Assembly: GCA_035531675.1 (NCBI GenBank)
Contig: DATKSL010000009.1
Location: 1 to 64,000, forward strand
Reading direction: 5' to 3'
DNA: 64,000 nt
From: JAJPIG01 sp035531675
GTDB taxonomy: Bacteria > Desulfobacterota > Binatia > Binatales > Binataceae
Positions 48,110 through 57,582 of the stretch are shown piece after piece. The notes below the pieces were generated by a model. It did no database searches, was not told where the DNA came from, and saw nothing but the letters and a program-made list of their open reading frames with translations. How positions within the stretch are numbered: position 1 is the stretch's first letter; every line of letters begins with the position of its first letter. A program made the translations under genes and the position numbers.

Positions 48110-49606
48110 CTACGGCCGTCCTCCGGCGATCCCACCGCGACCGCAGACATCGTTGAAATCGCCGTTGGGACGTTTGATTAGAAACCCGACTGGATTAATC
48201 GGCGCCGAGTCAGCGCGTTCGATATACAGATAATAGGGCAGCCGTACGATTGGTGCATAAGCGGGGAAGAACCATTGCCGGAGCGGCTGCGGATGCGATG
48301 GCCAACTGCGCGTCATCACATCTCGATACTCCGCACAGAAAGCCGCGCGGGTCGGAGCGCTGCGGAATTTTTGATACTCGACCTCAAGGTGCGCTCCTAC
48401 CACGCTGAACGAATGATCGAGCCAGGCAGCCTGGGCGAAGATGACGGCGATCAACACGATGCTCAATGCCCGACGCATGCGACCGCCCTGAGTTGCGAGG
48501 CGGCTCGATCCAAGCCAGCACAAGGCGAGCCACGCCGCGGGCAACAGAAATCGTCCGCCGGGACTTATGAAGATTCCGTAGGCATAGCCGCCGGCGACTA
48601 CGGCTATCACCGAGAGGGCGGTGGCGAGAGACACTGCGTGACTAACGCTGCCCTGTTTACGAAAGACGGCCGCGGCGGCTACCAGGCAGGCGATCACGAT
48701 TCCGACGCACCATAACAGGTTGATCGCAGCAGCGACCGGAACCAGTGGGCTGTCGAAACCGACCCACGGAAGAAAACCTGTGAAGACCGGAAACGCGGCG
48801 ACCATCGCGCCGGCCAGTTGATGCGCACTCCAGAACTTCCACACCGCATGCGCGGCCAAACCGCCGGTCAGTTTTTGCCCGAGCGTCGACCATATCAGCA
48901 GACCGCCCGACGGAAGCCAGGGCAGCGCCATCCGCCTGAGCATCAAGCGGTCCGGCTGCGTAATCAAGATGGCCGCGGTGACTACACCGGCGGCGCCGTA
49001 GTCAGCGATGTGAGTCAGGAAGAGCGCACACGACGCGATCAGGACGATCAGCGGGTTGATCGTCGCCGGCGCGGACATCCGACGGAACAGATATCCGGCG
49101 TAGAGAAACAAGCCGCCCAACCCCAAGGCGCAGGCCAGTCCGCCGAATAGCAACGAAAAGTTGAACACCAACACCAGTGGCACCAATAACAACGGGTTCC
49201 GTTCGGAGCGGTTCAACAACTTCAGCAGGTAAATCGAGCCGAACACGAAAAGTCCGACAATCAGGGTGAGCAATATTTTCCCCGAGATCTGCGGAGCAAT
49301 CGCGAGGTCGAGCAACCCGAGCGCCAGCGTCACACTGGTATTGGGTACCGGGTAATGCGCCAGCGTGTATCCGGACATGGCATGTCCGCTGATGATGCGG
49401 GACAGCAACCATCCCTGGTAGACCCAGTCCGGATAGTCCTGAAGCGGCGGAAATCGACTGGACCAGATGAGCCACAGCGCGTTGGCGAGAGCGAAAGCGA
49501 CCACGCCGCGAAATATTACGCTGGCGTCGGAGCGGGAGGTCGAGCCGCCCGCGGTCGCATCGCGTACTCCCCGGAGGTCGGCGGGCGAGTTAGAAATTAG
49601 CGCCAT
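48110..49606 (-). CDS. Polytopic membrane protein, possible GT-C glycosyltransferase or Wzy polymerase
   Basis: 498 residues with about 11-12 hydrophobic helices. The first large loop holds SSRFPPLQDYPDWVYQG, an acidic motif placed as in GT-C glycosyltransferases, and a C-terminal soluble segment (about 400-498) is rich in aromatics. The locus otherwise lacks a recognisable Wzy polymerase or O-antigen ligase, so this is the best candidate, which is inference. I do not recognise the family. Confidence 0.72.
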   Translation of the reverse strand: MALISNSPADLRGVRDATAGGSTSRSDASVIFRGVVAFALANALWLIWSSRFPPLQDYPDWVYQGWLLSRIISGHAMSGYTLAHYPVPNTSVTLALGLLDLAIAPQISGKILLTLIVGLFVFGSIYLLKLLNRSERNPLLLVPLVLVFNFSLLFGGLACALGLGGLFLYAGYLFRRMSAPATINPLIVLIASCALFLTHIADYGAAGVVTAAILITQPDRLMLRRMALPWLPSGGLLIWSTLGQKLTGGLAAHAVWKFWSAHQLAGAMVAAFPVFTGFLPWVGFDSPLVPVAAAINLLWCVGIVIACLVAAAAVFRKQGSVSHAVSLATALSVIAVVAGGYAYGIFISPGGRFLLPAAWLALCWLGSSRLATQGGRMRRALSIVLIAVIFAQAAWLDHSFSVVGAHLEVEYQKFRSAPTRAAFCAEYRDVMTRSWPSHPQPLRQWFFPAYAPIVRLPYYLYIERADSAPINPVGFLIKRPNGDFNDVCGRGGIAGGRP

Positions 49607-49743
49607 GGGCCCGATGCTGTGTCACGAAAGGGGTTGGATTGGAGTCGACCGAGGGCTCCGCCGGCGGCCGATCACGGGCCGGCCAGCACGATGAAGCTGA
49701 CCCAGCGCCCGACGCGCCGCACACGGAACGGCGCGGCCGCCTG

Positions 49744-50787
49744 CTAATGCCGCAGCCGGATTTTTTCGGCCGTGATGGGTGCCGGCTCCCGGGGCCGGAT
49801 CTCGTCGTGCTCAACCGCATCGACCAACGGCGAAATGGAGGCGTTCAGGGCATTCAGATGGGCGTGGGCGTGCTTCACCCATTCCCGTACCACCACGCCG
49901 AGACACATCAGGACAAAGACCACGAAACCGGTCATGATGCCCGAGCGGGTGACGCGCGGCGAAAATCTTGCGTCCGGCACGACCGGCGGCTCGATCACCT
50001 TGAAGGCGAAGTCGGCCTGGACCTGGGCCAGCTTCTCACGCTGAATCTGGCGCGCGAGCAGCTCATAAAGCTGACTCTGGAGCAGCGAGTCGGAGGTATG
50101 GGAGATCTCATCCTCGAGCGACTTGGCGGCGCTCGCGGCGCTTTGCACCTCCTGGCTGCGGAGCCTTTCGCGCAGCGCTTCGAGATACCAGGTGAGCACC
50201 TGCTGGGCGCGCGCGCGGCTGCTGTCGACAAAGGAAAGGTTCAGGTTGCCGGTTTTGTAATCGTAGTCGGCGTTGAAACCGCCGTTGATAAGCAGGTAGG
50301 TACGCCACGGAGTTAACTTGCCCGGGTCTTCGCCCTGGCCGGCGAGCAGATATTTCACCAGCCCGTAACGCTTGACCAGGTTGGTGGTGAAATCGAAGCT
50401 GTTCAGGATCGCCATGTCGCGCTCCGAAACGAGCTCGTTGTCGCTGGTTCCCATCAGCATCGAGGCCAGCCCGCCACCGCCGCCGAGCATATCTCCGAGT
50501 CCGCCGCCGCCAATCTGGCTCATGTCCTGATCGGGCGGGACCGGCGTGATGACTGCCTGCGCCTGGTAGAGCCGGGTGGCCAGCAACTCGTTGTACAGCA
50601 CGTTGAGCGTCATCGCCGCCAACGTCACTCCGATGATTAGCCAGGCGTGGCGGTACAGGAGCTTGAAGTACTTGAGCAGCTCGATGGTCGCATGCAGATG
50701 CGAGCCGGGCGACAACTGCGCGCCGTTGCCGAGGTTACGCGCGCCGCTCGATTCGGGCTGCCGTGGGAAGAGGTTGATTGTTTCCAT
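49744..50787 (-). CDS. Wzz-type polysaccharide chain-length protein without kinase domain
   Basis: 347 residues. Two membrane helices (about 47-70 and 285-307) flank a periplasmic helical domain, the classic polysaccharide co-polymerase topology. A glycine-rich loop (GGGGLGDMLGGGGG) near residue 95 is followed by NELVSERDMAILNSFDF, as in Wzz proteins whose substrate interface needs this region. There is no C-terminal Walker ATPase, and no separate tyrosine kinase was seen nearby. It sets chain length together with the polymerase. Confidence 0.85.
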   Translation of the reverse strand: METINLFPRQPESSGARNLGNGAQLSPGSHLHATIELLKYFKLLYRHAWLIIGVTLAAMTLNVLYNELLATRLYQAQAVITPVPPDQDMSQIGGGGLGDMLGGGGGLASMLMGTSDNELVSERDMAILNSFDFTTNLVKRYGLVKYLLAGQGEDPGKLTPWRTYLLINGGFNADYDYKTGNLNLSFVDSSRARAQQVLTWYLEALRERLRSQEVQSAASAAKSLEDEISHTSDSLLQSQLYELLARQIQREKLAQVQADFAFKVIEPPVVPDARFSPRVTRSGIMTGFVVFVLMCLGVVVREWVKHAHAHLNALNASISPLVDAVEHDEIRPREPAPITAEKIRLRH

Positions 50788-50824
50788 AAAACCCTGGCGT
50801 GCGCCGGGTAAGCCCGGGCCAACA

Positions 50825-52540
50825 CTAATATTCGATGCTTTTCCATCCCGGCCGGATCGCGAACGACAGCATCAGCGTCGCCCGCATCGACCCGGAGTCC
50901 GAGAAGTTGATGTCGTTGACGTACTCGAAAGCGCTGCGCGCCTTGACGTCGCCCAGCCAGCCCGCCGTCCCCGGCATCGGTCCCGGGATGGTCCACAGGT
51001 TGAGCGCGCCGCCGACGCTGCGTTCCTTATGCAGGTTGACTTGCGGGTTCCAGAAGGGCGCGCGCTCGGTGACGAACAGATCGAGGTCGGCCTTGCACCT
51101 TTTCATGAACCAGCGTCCGAAGTCGATGTCGATCTGGCTCGCATTGGGGCCCATCGGGTCGCCCATCAGGCGATCGTTGTTGGTCCAGTAAAGCGAATCG
51201 GAATGCTGCGAATAGTTGGGCTCCAGGATGGCCCACTCGAAACGGAAGTCGGTCAGCCCGTCGCGCGTGAGCCGCGGCAGATAGAAGCCGCCCTGGTACG
51301 AAATCGCCTTGAACGGCAACGCGCTGCCGATGAAGGGGACTTCCTTGGTCAGATTATCTTCGCCCAGCATCTCGAAGTAGAACTGCGAATTACGCCAGTG
51401 CGGCACGAACAGCTTCATGTAGATGCCGCCGCGCGAGTTGGTGTTGCCCTGGGCGGGATTGCCGGTGGCGAAGCCGGTCGCGCGGCCGACGAATCCGGAC
51501 AGGTTGTAATTGTTGTTGTTGACGCCGCCAAACTCGATCGCGTGGGTCAAGCCGAATTCGAAATCCGGCAGCGGCTTGAACGAGAAGTTCTGCCCGTCGA
51601 TCCAGGGGTGCGCGAAGGTCCGGTCGTCATCGAGCTGACCGAAGAACGCGTTCCAGCGGAACAGGCCCAGGTATTTAAAAACCCACGGCAGATGGGTCGG
51701 ATGGATGCCCTGCACGCGCAGGGCCGGGAACGGGTTCGCATTGTTACTCTGGGAGAGCGCTGCGAAGTGGCCGACGCCCCACCACATCTCTTCCTGTCCG
51801 AACGAAATCGCGACGTTGCCCAGACTGGCCACCGCTTCGGCGTCGAGCGGCTGGAGGCGGCGGAGGTCGGACCCGGCCCCGCCGCTCACCGGGCGCGTAA
51901 ACGGGCCCGCCACGGCGCCCTCGCCATAGAGCGTCAGAAAGCTGCCGAAGCCGCCCCAGCTCGAGACCCGCGCGACTTCATTGCTGCCCGGCGAGGTCGG
52001 CAAGCCATTGTTGTTGGGCAGCAGCGGCGTGCCCTCGTCGAAGTTCATGTTGGAGCCATCGAGTTGATTGATATGCGCCTGGCGCGCCTCGCCATGCGTA
52101 TAGACGTACTGCAGCTCGATGCGCCCCACCGGATGGAACAGGTTGGGCAGATTGTTCTCCCGGCGATTCTCCAGCCAACCGATCTCCTCGTGTAACTGGG
52201 CCTGCAACGAGTGCAGGATGGGCCGCGCCAGCTCGTCGTCCTCGACCCCATCCTCGCCCTGTTCGTGCAGCTCGAACTGGCGCTGGGCTTCGAGCACTAG
52301 GCGCGCCGCCTCGACCCGGCTGATCGGCTTGATATCGTCGAGATAGGAATAGAGCAGCCCCAGTCCATTGAGCGTGTCCAGCTCGTTGTAGATCGGACTG
52401 TCGAGCGGGATGTAGACCACGTAGGTCGAGGCCTGCGCCAGCCTGACGCCGACCATCAGGGCCACCGCGATCGCGATCGATACCAGCAGCGCGTGGCCGC
52501 TATAACGGCGCAAGTGTCTACTGCCCTTCATTCGATTCAA
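50825..52540 (-). CDS. Capsule-assembly Wzi-family outer-membrane protein
   Basis: 571 residues. The signal peptide reaches a cleavage near QAS (residue 38). The mature part is rich in aromatic-terminated beta strands, as expected for an 18-stranded Wzi barrel, with an N-terminal helical section (VEAARLVLEAQRQFEL). Motifs ISFGQEEMWWGVGHFAALSQS and FGRWFMKRCKADLDL are of the Wzi/capsule_assembly_Wzi type. It would bind or attach the exported polysaccharide at the outer membrane. The start overlaps the lytic transglycosylase end by 23 bp. Confidence 0.84.
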   Translation of the reverse strand: MNRMKGSRHLRRYSGHALLVSIAIAVALMVGVRLAQASTYVVYIPLDSPIYNELDTLNGLGLLYSYLDDIKPISRVEAARLVLEAQRQFELHEQGEDGVEDDELARPILHSLQAQLHEEIGWLENRRENNLPNLFHPVGRIELQYVYTHGEARQAHINQLDGSNMNFDEGTPLLPNNNGLPTSPGSNEVARVSSWGGFGSFLTLYGEGAVAGPFTRPVSGGAGSDLRRLQPLDAEAVASLGNVAISFGQEEMWWGVGHFAALSQSNNANPFPALRVQGIHPTHLPWVFKYLGLFRWNAFFGQLDDDRTFAHPWIDGQNFSFKPLPDFEFGLTHAIEFGGVNNNNYNLSGFVGRATGFATGNPAQGNTNSRGGIYMKLFVPHWRNSQFYFEMLGEDNLTKEVPFIGSALPFKAISYQGGFYLPRLTRDGLTDFRFEWAILEPNYSQHSDSLYWTNNDRLMGDPMGPNASQIDIDFGRWFMKRCKADLDLFVTERAPFWNPQVNLHKERSVGGALNLWTIPGPMPGTAGWLGDVKARSAFEYVNDINFSDSGSMRATLMLSFAIRPGWKSIEY

Positions 52541-53234
52541 CCCAACCCTGCGCCGCCATACGCTTCATCTCGGCGGCGCGCCGGTCCCGGATAGCGGTCA
52601 GTTGATCGAGCGGATCGGGCCCCGGCCGGCGCGCCAGCGCCGTGCTCCTGCCGGCCCGCGCTGGCGGATTGGCGTGAGCGCCGGCGCGCTTGCGATGGGC
52701 GCTTGGCCGGCCGTGCGGCAAGTCGCCGCCCAGCAGGTAGGCAAGCATCACCCGCCTGACGTAGGCCTGGGTTTCCGGGTAGGGCGGCACGCCATGGTAC
52801 TTCTCGACCGCCTTTTCGCCGGCGTTGTAGGCGGCCAGCAGGTCGGCCAGGTTGCCCTGCAGGTCGGGCCGCTCAGCCTGCCAGCGCTTGAGGAAGTCGA
52901 TCAGGCGCACCGCGCCCAGCACGTTGTCGATCGGGTCGAACGGATTATCGACATCGAATCGCTCGGCCGTCGCCGGCATCAGTTGCATCAGCCCCTGCGC
53001 CCCTTTGGGCGAGACCGCTTTCGGGTTGCCGCCCGATTCGACGGTCGCGATTGCTCCCAGCAGCGCGGGGTCAAGGTCGTAGAGCCGCGCCGCAGCGGTA
53101 ATCAGGGCGCGGGTCTCGGCCCGGTTGAGCGCGGCCGGATGCTCCTGGGCGCGCGCGCCAGTCGAGCCGATCGCGACCATCGCGACCGCCAGCGCCGGCA
53201 ACCACCATCGCGATATTCGATCGATTCGCCTCAA
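52518..53234 (-). CDS. Lytic transglycosylase (SLT domain)
   Basis: 238 residues. A signal peptide ends near ARAQ (residue 30). The SLT catalytic domain (about 42-165) has the catalytic Glu in AIATVESGGNPKAVSPKG, then AQGLMQLMPATAERF and the AAYNAGEKAVEKYHGVPPYPET run. It cleaves peptidoglycan by transglycosylation, which in export loci opens gaps in the wall for the Wza assembly. The basic, Pro/Arg-rich tail (about 175-238) is atypical. It lies between wza and wzi. Confidence 0.9.
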   Translation of the reverse strand: MRRIDRISRWWLPALAVAMVAIGSTGARAQEHPAALNRAETRALITAAARLYDLDPALLGAIATVESGGNPKAVSPKGAQGLMQLMPATAERFDVDNPFDPIDNVLGAVRLIDFLKRWQAERPDLQGNLADLLAAYNAGEKAVEKYHGVPPYPETQAYVRRVMLAYLLGGDLPHGRPSAHRKRAGAHANPPARAGRSTALARRPGPDPLDQLTAIRDRRAAEMKRMAAQGWVESNEGQ

Positions 53235-53263
53235 GCCTGTTCCTTATAGGCTCGCCAGTCAGC

Positions 53264-56107
53264 TTAGAGTTGCGTCCCGAGCAACGCCGTCATACCCAGA
53301 CCGGTGGCGGCATTGGCGATAATCTGCGTGATGTCCTTCCAGTAGGCGGTCTTGTCGACGTAGACCAGCTGCTCGGGAACATAGATCGTGTCGCCTGGAT
53401 TCAAGGTCGAATCCATCAGCGTGGTGCCACCAACCACCGGCAGCAGCGGGAACATCTGGGACTTCTCCGAATCCTTCAAACCCTGGTCGGTCAGCACCGA
53501 GCCATCGACCCGGATGACGAAGATATGCTGGGGGTCGGAACCCTCGCTCGGCCCGCCAGCCATCTGCAGGTAGTCGCGCATGCGCAGGTTGTGCTGCCAG
53601 ATGATGGCGTTGGGGGTGTAGACCTGGCCGAGCACCTGCACGGCGGAGGGCCGGCGCGGAATCGCGATCATGTCGCCGTCCTCGAGCTCGACGTTGTTGG
53701 CCGACTGGACCAGTTGGTCGACCGGTCCGAGATGCACCACCAGGCGGCCCTGCGCCTGCTGGTTCTGATTGTCGGCCAGCACGTGCTGCATGGTCATCAG
53801 CGCCTTGTCATAGTTATCGGCGCCATTCTGGGCATTCTGGCTGCCGTTCTTGGCGGGCATCAGCTCGAGCTGCGCGACGTGCTGCTCGAGTTGCGAGCGG
53901 GCCTGATCGAGCGCCTGTTGCTGAACGATCTTGATCGATTGGCGGACGAAGACCGTGGCCGGCAGGTAGGCGTCGGGCAGCAACCCGCCGCAGCGCTGCA
54001 GCAGCTCGGCGATCCGTTCGCCCTTATGAATCGCGTACGGACCAGGACGGCGCACCTCGCCACGGACCTGCACCACCCATGGCAGATGCCAGTCCGAGGC
54101 CTTGCGCACAAACAGCTGATCGTTGGGCGCCAGCACCGGGTTTTGCGCATCGGCGCCGGCCAGCGCCGAGCGCAGGTCGATATCCAGGTAGCTGTGGCTG
54201 GTGTTGATGCCGTTGACGACCTGGGTGCGGGCCAGCTCGGCCTGCCCCTGGTAGGCGTCGTCCTTCAATCCGCCGGCCATGTAGATCAGGTCGCTGACCC
54301 GCATCTGATGGTCGAGCACGAAGTAGCCGGGATTGCGCACCTCGCCGGTCACCTGCACGGTCGGCAGATCGCGAATCTGCGACTGGCTGAAGATCGTCAG
54401 TTCATCGCCCGGCGACAGCACCAGGTTGACGTTCTGATTAGCATCGCCCGCCATCGCGTCGTCGAGGTTGACGGGAATCAGCCGCTGGTTCTTCTGCGGC
54501 CCCTGTGAACGGCGCAGCAGGGCGTAGCGGAAATAGGTATGGCTCTGCACACCCTGGGCCTGGTTGATCAGATCGGTCAGCCGCATCCCGGGGTGATACT
54601 GGTATTTGCCCGGACGGCTGACATTGCCGTCGACGGTCACGACGTTGGTCTGCTGACCAAGCACGGTATAGACCTTGACCAGGTCGCCGTCCTCGATCGG
54701 GAACTTGCGCGTGCGGGCGGTGGCGAGATCGACGTCGAGAATCACGCGCCGGTCGTGATTCTCGACGCGCTCCACCTGGACCCGCTGCGCATAGCCGAAG
54801 GCGGTGATGCCGCCCGCCAGCTTGAGCAGGCCGCTCAAGCTCGAGCGTCCGCCGATTTCGTAGATCGCCGGCCGTTTGACGTCGCCCGCCACCGCCGCAA
54901 CCGGGCCGATAACCGGGACGAAAACCACGTCCTGCGGCCGCAGCCGCATATCGCCCGCGTTGTCGCCCGATAGCAGCAGGTTATAGAGATCGACGGTTTG
55001 CACGGTCTGATTGCCGCGCCGCACCTCAACGCGGCGCAGGCTGCCGGTCTTGGCGATGCCGCCGGCGGCCACGATCGCGTTGGAGACCCGCGACAGCGCG
55101 CTCACCGTGTAGGCGCCGGGCTGATTCACCTCGCCGATCACGAACACCTGCATGGTGCGCAACTTGCCCATCGTGACGTCGATCTTGACGCCCGTGATCT
55201 GTTTGCCGTGGTCCTCGATCAACTGCTTGGCCTGGTTGAAGGTCAGGCCCGCGACCTGCACCGGACCGAATTCGGGAACCAGGATGGTGCCGTCGCGGTT
55301 GACGAACAGATCGAGGCTGTCGTTGACGCGGCCCCAGATCAGGATCTTCATCTCATCGCCGGGCCCGATCAGGTAATCATTGCTGACCGGGACATCGTCG
55401 GTCGGAGCGAAAGTGGTGACCGGCTGGTCGAACAGCGAATAGCCAAACTGCACCAGGGTCTTGGGATTCGGCGTAGTCGGCGGCATCCCCGAGTCCAGCG
55501 ATTGGAAGGTCTGCTCGATCGAGGAGGGTCCGAGCGGCGTCGGCATGCCGAACGGCTGACTGGCCTGCTGATTATTCGGCATCCCGGTCGACGGCATCCC
55601 CTGCGGCGACTGACCGAGCGCCGAACAGCTCTTCAAGGACGCCAGCTGCTGCGCGTTCAGATTCAATCCCAGCGCGCCGGACATCGCCTCGATCTCCTGC
55701 GGATCGATACCCTTGGCGCTCAAGCGCAGACATAGCCGCTGGATCTGATCGGAACTGAGTCCGCCATTGGACGCTTCGCTGCGCAGCGCGTTCAGATCAT
55801 CGAGCGACAACCCGAGTCGCTGCGCGATGGCCGCCATCTGATCGGGCGACAGCGAGACGCCGTTACTGCCCAGACTACCGCCCAGCATTGGCGCTTGCCC
55901 GACGCTGGGCCCGGTCATTCCTCCGGACGACGAAGATCGCGTCGCTCCGGCACCACCGCCGAAGCCGTAACCATTCGTGCCGGGAAAATTTTGGGCTTGG
56001 GCCTGCAACGGCAGGGCACATGCCAAGATGAAGGCGGCAAGGATCAGTAGCCGAGCACTCGCCGCCAAGTGATGATACCGCGGCTTGCGTATGGTCGCGC
56101 TATGCAT
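53264..56107 (-). CDS. Polysaccharide export protein, Wza-like, with six SLBB repeats
   Basis: 947 residues from the ATG after a GGAG site; an in-frame ATG 23 codons upstream is less supported. After a signal peptide (ends near LQAQAQ), an N-terminal region (about 30-180) has helical SAP/UBA-like motifs (LSPDQMAAIAQRLGLSLDDLNAL, LSSDQIQRLCLRLSAKGI). A Poly_export domain begins at DYLIGPGDEMKILIWG near 245. Six SLBB repeats follow, each with a V.G.V..P pattern: VFVIGEVNQPGAY, VAGDVKRPAIY, VDGNVSRPGKY, VTGEVRNPGYF, VRGEVRRPGPY and VLGQVYTPN. It forms the outer-membrane export channel. Confidence 0.92.
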   Translation of the reverse strand: MHSATIRKPRYHHLAASARLLILAAFILACALPLQAQAQNFPGTNGYGFGGGAGATRSSSSGGMTGPSVGQAPMLGGSLGSNGVSLSPDQMAAIAQRLGLSLDDLNALRSEASNGGLSSDQIQRLCLRLSAKGIDPQEIEAMSGALGLNLNAQQLASLKSCSALGQSPQGMPSTGMPNNQQASQPFGMPTPLGPSSIEQTFQSLDSGMPPTTPNPKTLVQFGYSLFDQPVTTFAPTDDVPVSNDYLIGPGDEMKILIWGRVNDSLDLFVNRDGTILVPEFGPVQVAGLTFNQAKQLIEDHGKQITGVKIDVTMGKLRTMQVFVIGEVNQPGAYTVSALSRVSNAIVAAGGIAKTGSLRRVEVRRGNQTVQTVDLYNLLLSGDNAGDMRLRPQDVVFVPVIGPVAAVAGDVKRPAIYEIGGRSSLSGLLKLAGGITAFGYAQRVQVERVENHDRRVILDVDLATARTRKFPIEDGDLVKVYTVLGQQTNVVTVDGNVSRPGKYQYHPGMRLTDLINQAQGVQSHTYFRYALLRRSQGPQKNQRLIPVNLDDAMAGDANQNVNLVLSPGDELTIFSQSQIRDLPTVQVTGEVRNPGYFVLDHQMRVSDLIYMAGGLKDDAYQGQAELARTQVVNGINTSHSYLDIDLRSALAGADAQNPVLAPNDQLFVRKASDWHLPWVVQVRGEVRRPGPYAIHKGERIAELLQRCGGLLPDAYLPATVFVRQSIKIVQQQALDQARSQLEQHVAQLELMPAKNGSQNAQNGADNYDKALMTMQHVLADNQNQQAQGRLVVHLGPVDQLVQSANNVELEDGDMIAIPRRPSAVQVLGQVYTPNAIIWQHNLRMRDYLQMAGGPSEGSDPQHIFVIRVDGSVLTDQGLKDSEKSQMFPLLPVVGGTTLMDSTLNPGDTIYVPEQLVYVDKTAYWKDITQIIANAATGLGMTALLGTQL

Positions 56108-56459
56108 TGACCATCTCCACTTGTTGGATTGACCTATTAGCAGATTCTGTGGTCCCGCTGTAAAGGAAAACGTCACTTTTAACTCAACTTCGAATGGACG
56201 GACCCTGTCCTCGGCTCAGCCACCAGACAGGCGTCGGTCATCCCATACCCAGGGCTCGTGCCCAGTTTCTCAGAAAAATCAACGTCCCAGGCTTCAACAT
56301 CAGCCCCTTGGCTCGTTCCGATTGCAATGCCAAGTGGAGGTGGCTCAAGCGCTTGAAGGCGCTTTATAACATCCTAAACAGTCTTTATCAATGGAGATTG
56401 CAAGTCTAATTTATTCGTTTAGCTGAGTTATTGATTAATTAGGCTCAATAAGCCGCACT
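56108..56459 (-). promoter_or_regulatory. Leader region of wza: long untranslated, AT-rich
   Basis: About 350 bp without a supported gene; the only open frame here (plus strand, 71 codons) has a poor composition. It contains the promoter at 56363-56391, a hairpin AAGCGCCTTCAAGCGCTT just after it, and further small inverted repeats. A long leader near a NusG-like gene would fit an antitermination-controlled operon. Confidence 0.55.
56363..56391 (-). promoter_or_regulatory. Strong sigma-70-like promoter for the export operon
   Basis: On the minus strand TTGATA and TATAAA are separated by exactly 17 bp, five of six matches at each hexamer. The predicted start near 56356 gives a leader of about 250 nt ahead of wza. 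This is the best promoter match I found in the window. Confidence 0.65.
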
Positions 56460-57053
56460 TTACGAAGCGAATTCCTCCCCCTTCTCTTCGCGCATCCTGA
56501 TGTCGTCGCTGAGGAGCTTCCCGTTCGGCCCGACGATCACTAGTCGTCCCAGCGTGCCGTTGAAGCTGATACTGGTGCCGTCGGCCAGGCTCCATTGCGC
56601 CCGCGGGGTGCGGGCGTCGGCTGCTTTGGACAGCGTTGGCGGACCAATGCGCTGCGTCAGATCTTTAAAAACCGGCGCGGCGTATTTGGGGTCGAACTTC
56701 GCCATCGCCAACTGCATGCCGCCGCCGTGCCATAGGAACTCGAACAACACGGTCTTGTAGACTACGGTCCCCGACTTGACGTTTTTCAGCCGCAGAGCCT
56801 CCGCTCCGAAGGGGCTGGTTTCGGGCAACGCCTGCGGGTAGCGGGCGATGACCTCGGGACTCGGATCGCCGAAGTTGACGCCAATAAAAGAACCCAGCTG
56901 AGGTCCGCTCGACAATGGGTCGAAGTTTCCGGCCAGCGGGTTAAAGCCAGCGGAGCTCGCACAGCCCCAGAGGATCGTGATCACAACAGCGATGATCGCA
57001 AGGCGCGGGGCGATAGTTCGTCGATCGACTGTCAGGGTCGAAGTCACATGCAC
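56460..57053 (-). CDS. Lipoprotein of unknown function
   Basis: 197 residues. A signal sequence ends with the lipobox ILWGC (Cys31), so the mature protein is membrane-anchored. The body has FIGVNFGDPSPEVIARYPQALPETSPFGAEAL near residue 55 and later SISFNGTLGRLVIVGPNGKLL, a beta-rich pattern of a small globular domain that recurs in DUF-type lipoproteins. The gene sits between the NusG-like factor and the export leader, 13 bp after the former. I do not recognise a family. Confidence 0.72.
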   Translation of the reverse strand: MHVTSTLTVDRRTIAPRLAIIAVVITILWGCASSAGFNPLAGNFDPLSSGPQLGSFIGVNFGDPSPEVIARYPQALPETSPFGAEALRLKNVKSGTVVYKTVLFEFLWHGGGMQLAMAKFDPKYAAPVFKDLTQRIGPPTLSKAADARTPRAQWSLADGTSISFNGTLGRLVIVGPNGKLLSDDIRMREEKGEEFAS

Positions 57054-57066
57054 CGTCGCAATGAAG

Positions 57067-57582
57067 TCAGGCTTCCCGGGCGACCGAAGTGCTCGCCAGA
57101 ACCATCCTCAGGCAGGTCGGGCCCGCAGCGCTGAGCAGAATCGCGATGCGCTGCTCGCCCGACAGATAGCGTTCGAAGATTGCTTGAACCCCGCAGAACG
57201 GCCCCTCGGTGACCGTCACGCGCTCGCCTGGCGCGAACGGGCGCCCGTGAATCTCGACCACCCCGTCGACGGCGCGTTCACGGATGCCCTCGACGATCTC
57301 GGGGGCGACGGTCAGGGGTTCGCCGCCGGCCGAGACCAGGCCCGAGACCCCGCTGCTGTACTTGATATTGAAATAGCTGCCGCGCAGGTCGCAGCGCGCG
57401 AACAGGTAGGAAGGGAACAGCGGTACCACCGACCATCCAAACTTGCCCCAGCGCGGCATCCGTGCCCGCAAAAACGGCAGGAAGACCTCCGGCAAGGCAA
57501 CCGAAAGCTGATCCCGCACCCAACGTTCCTTGCCGGGCTTGGTGCGCACCAGATACCAATGTGAGGCTTCAACCTGGGTCAT
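57067..57582 (-). CDS. NusG/RfaH-like transcription factor
   Basis: 171 residues from ATG (MTQVEASHWYLV); the upstream 21-residue extension is less likely. An NGN domain starts WYLVRTKPGKERWVRDQL, with the hydrophobic SVVPLFPSYLFARCDL near residue 55. A KOW-containing C-terminal part (FAPGERVTVTEGPFCGVQAIFERYLSG) follows near 118. Specialised NusG paralogues such as RfaH and LoaP bind RNA polymerase and suppress termination in long polysaccharide operons. Its place just upstream of the export locus supports that role; no housekeeping nusG neighbours (secE, rplK) are present. Confidence 0.9.
   Translation of the reverse strand: MTQVEASHWYLVRTKPGKERWVRDQLSVALPEVFLPFLRARMPRWGKFGWSVVPLFPSYLFARCDLRGSYFNIKYSSGVSGLVSAGGEPLTVAPEIVEGIRERAVDGVVEIHGRPFAPGERVTVTEGPFCGVQAIFERYLSGEQRIAILLSAAGPTCLRMVLASTSVAREA

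Noticed and set aside
56194..56409. A 71-codon plus-strand open frame in the wza leader
   Set aside because: No ribosome site, and the sequence is more likely leader RNA on the other strand.
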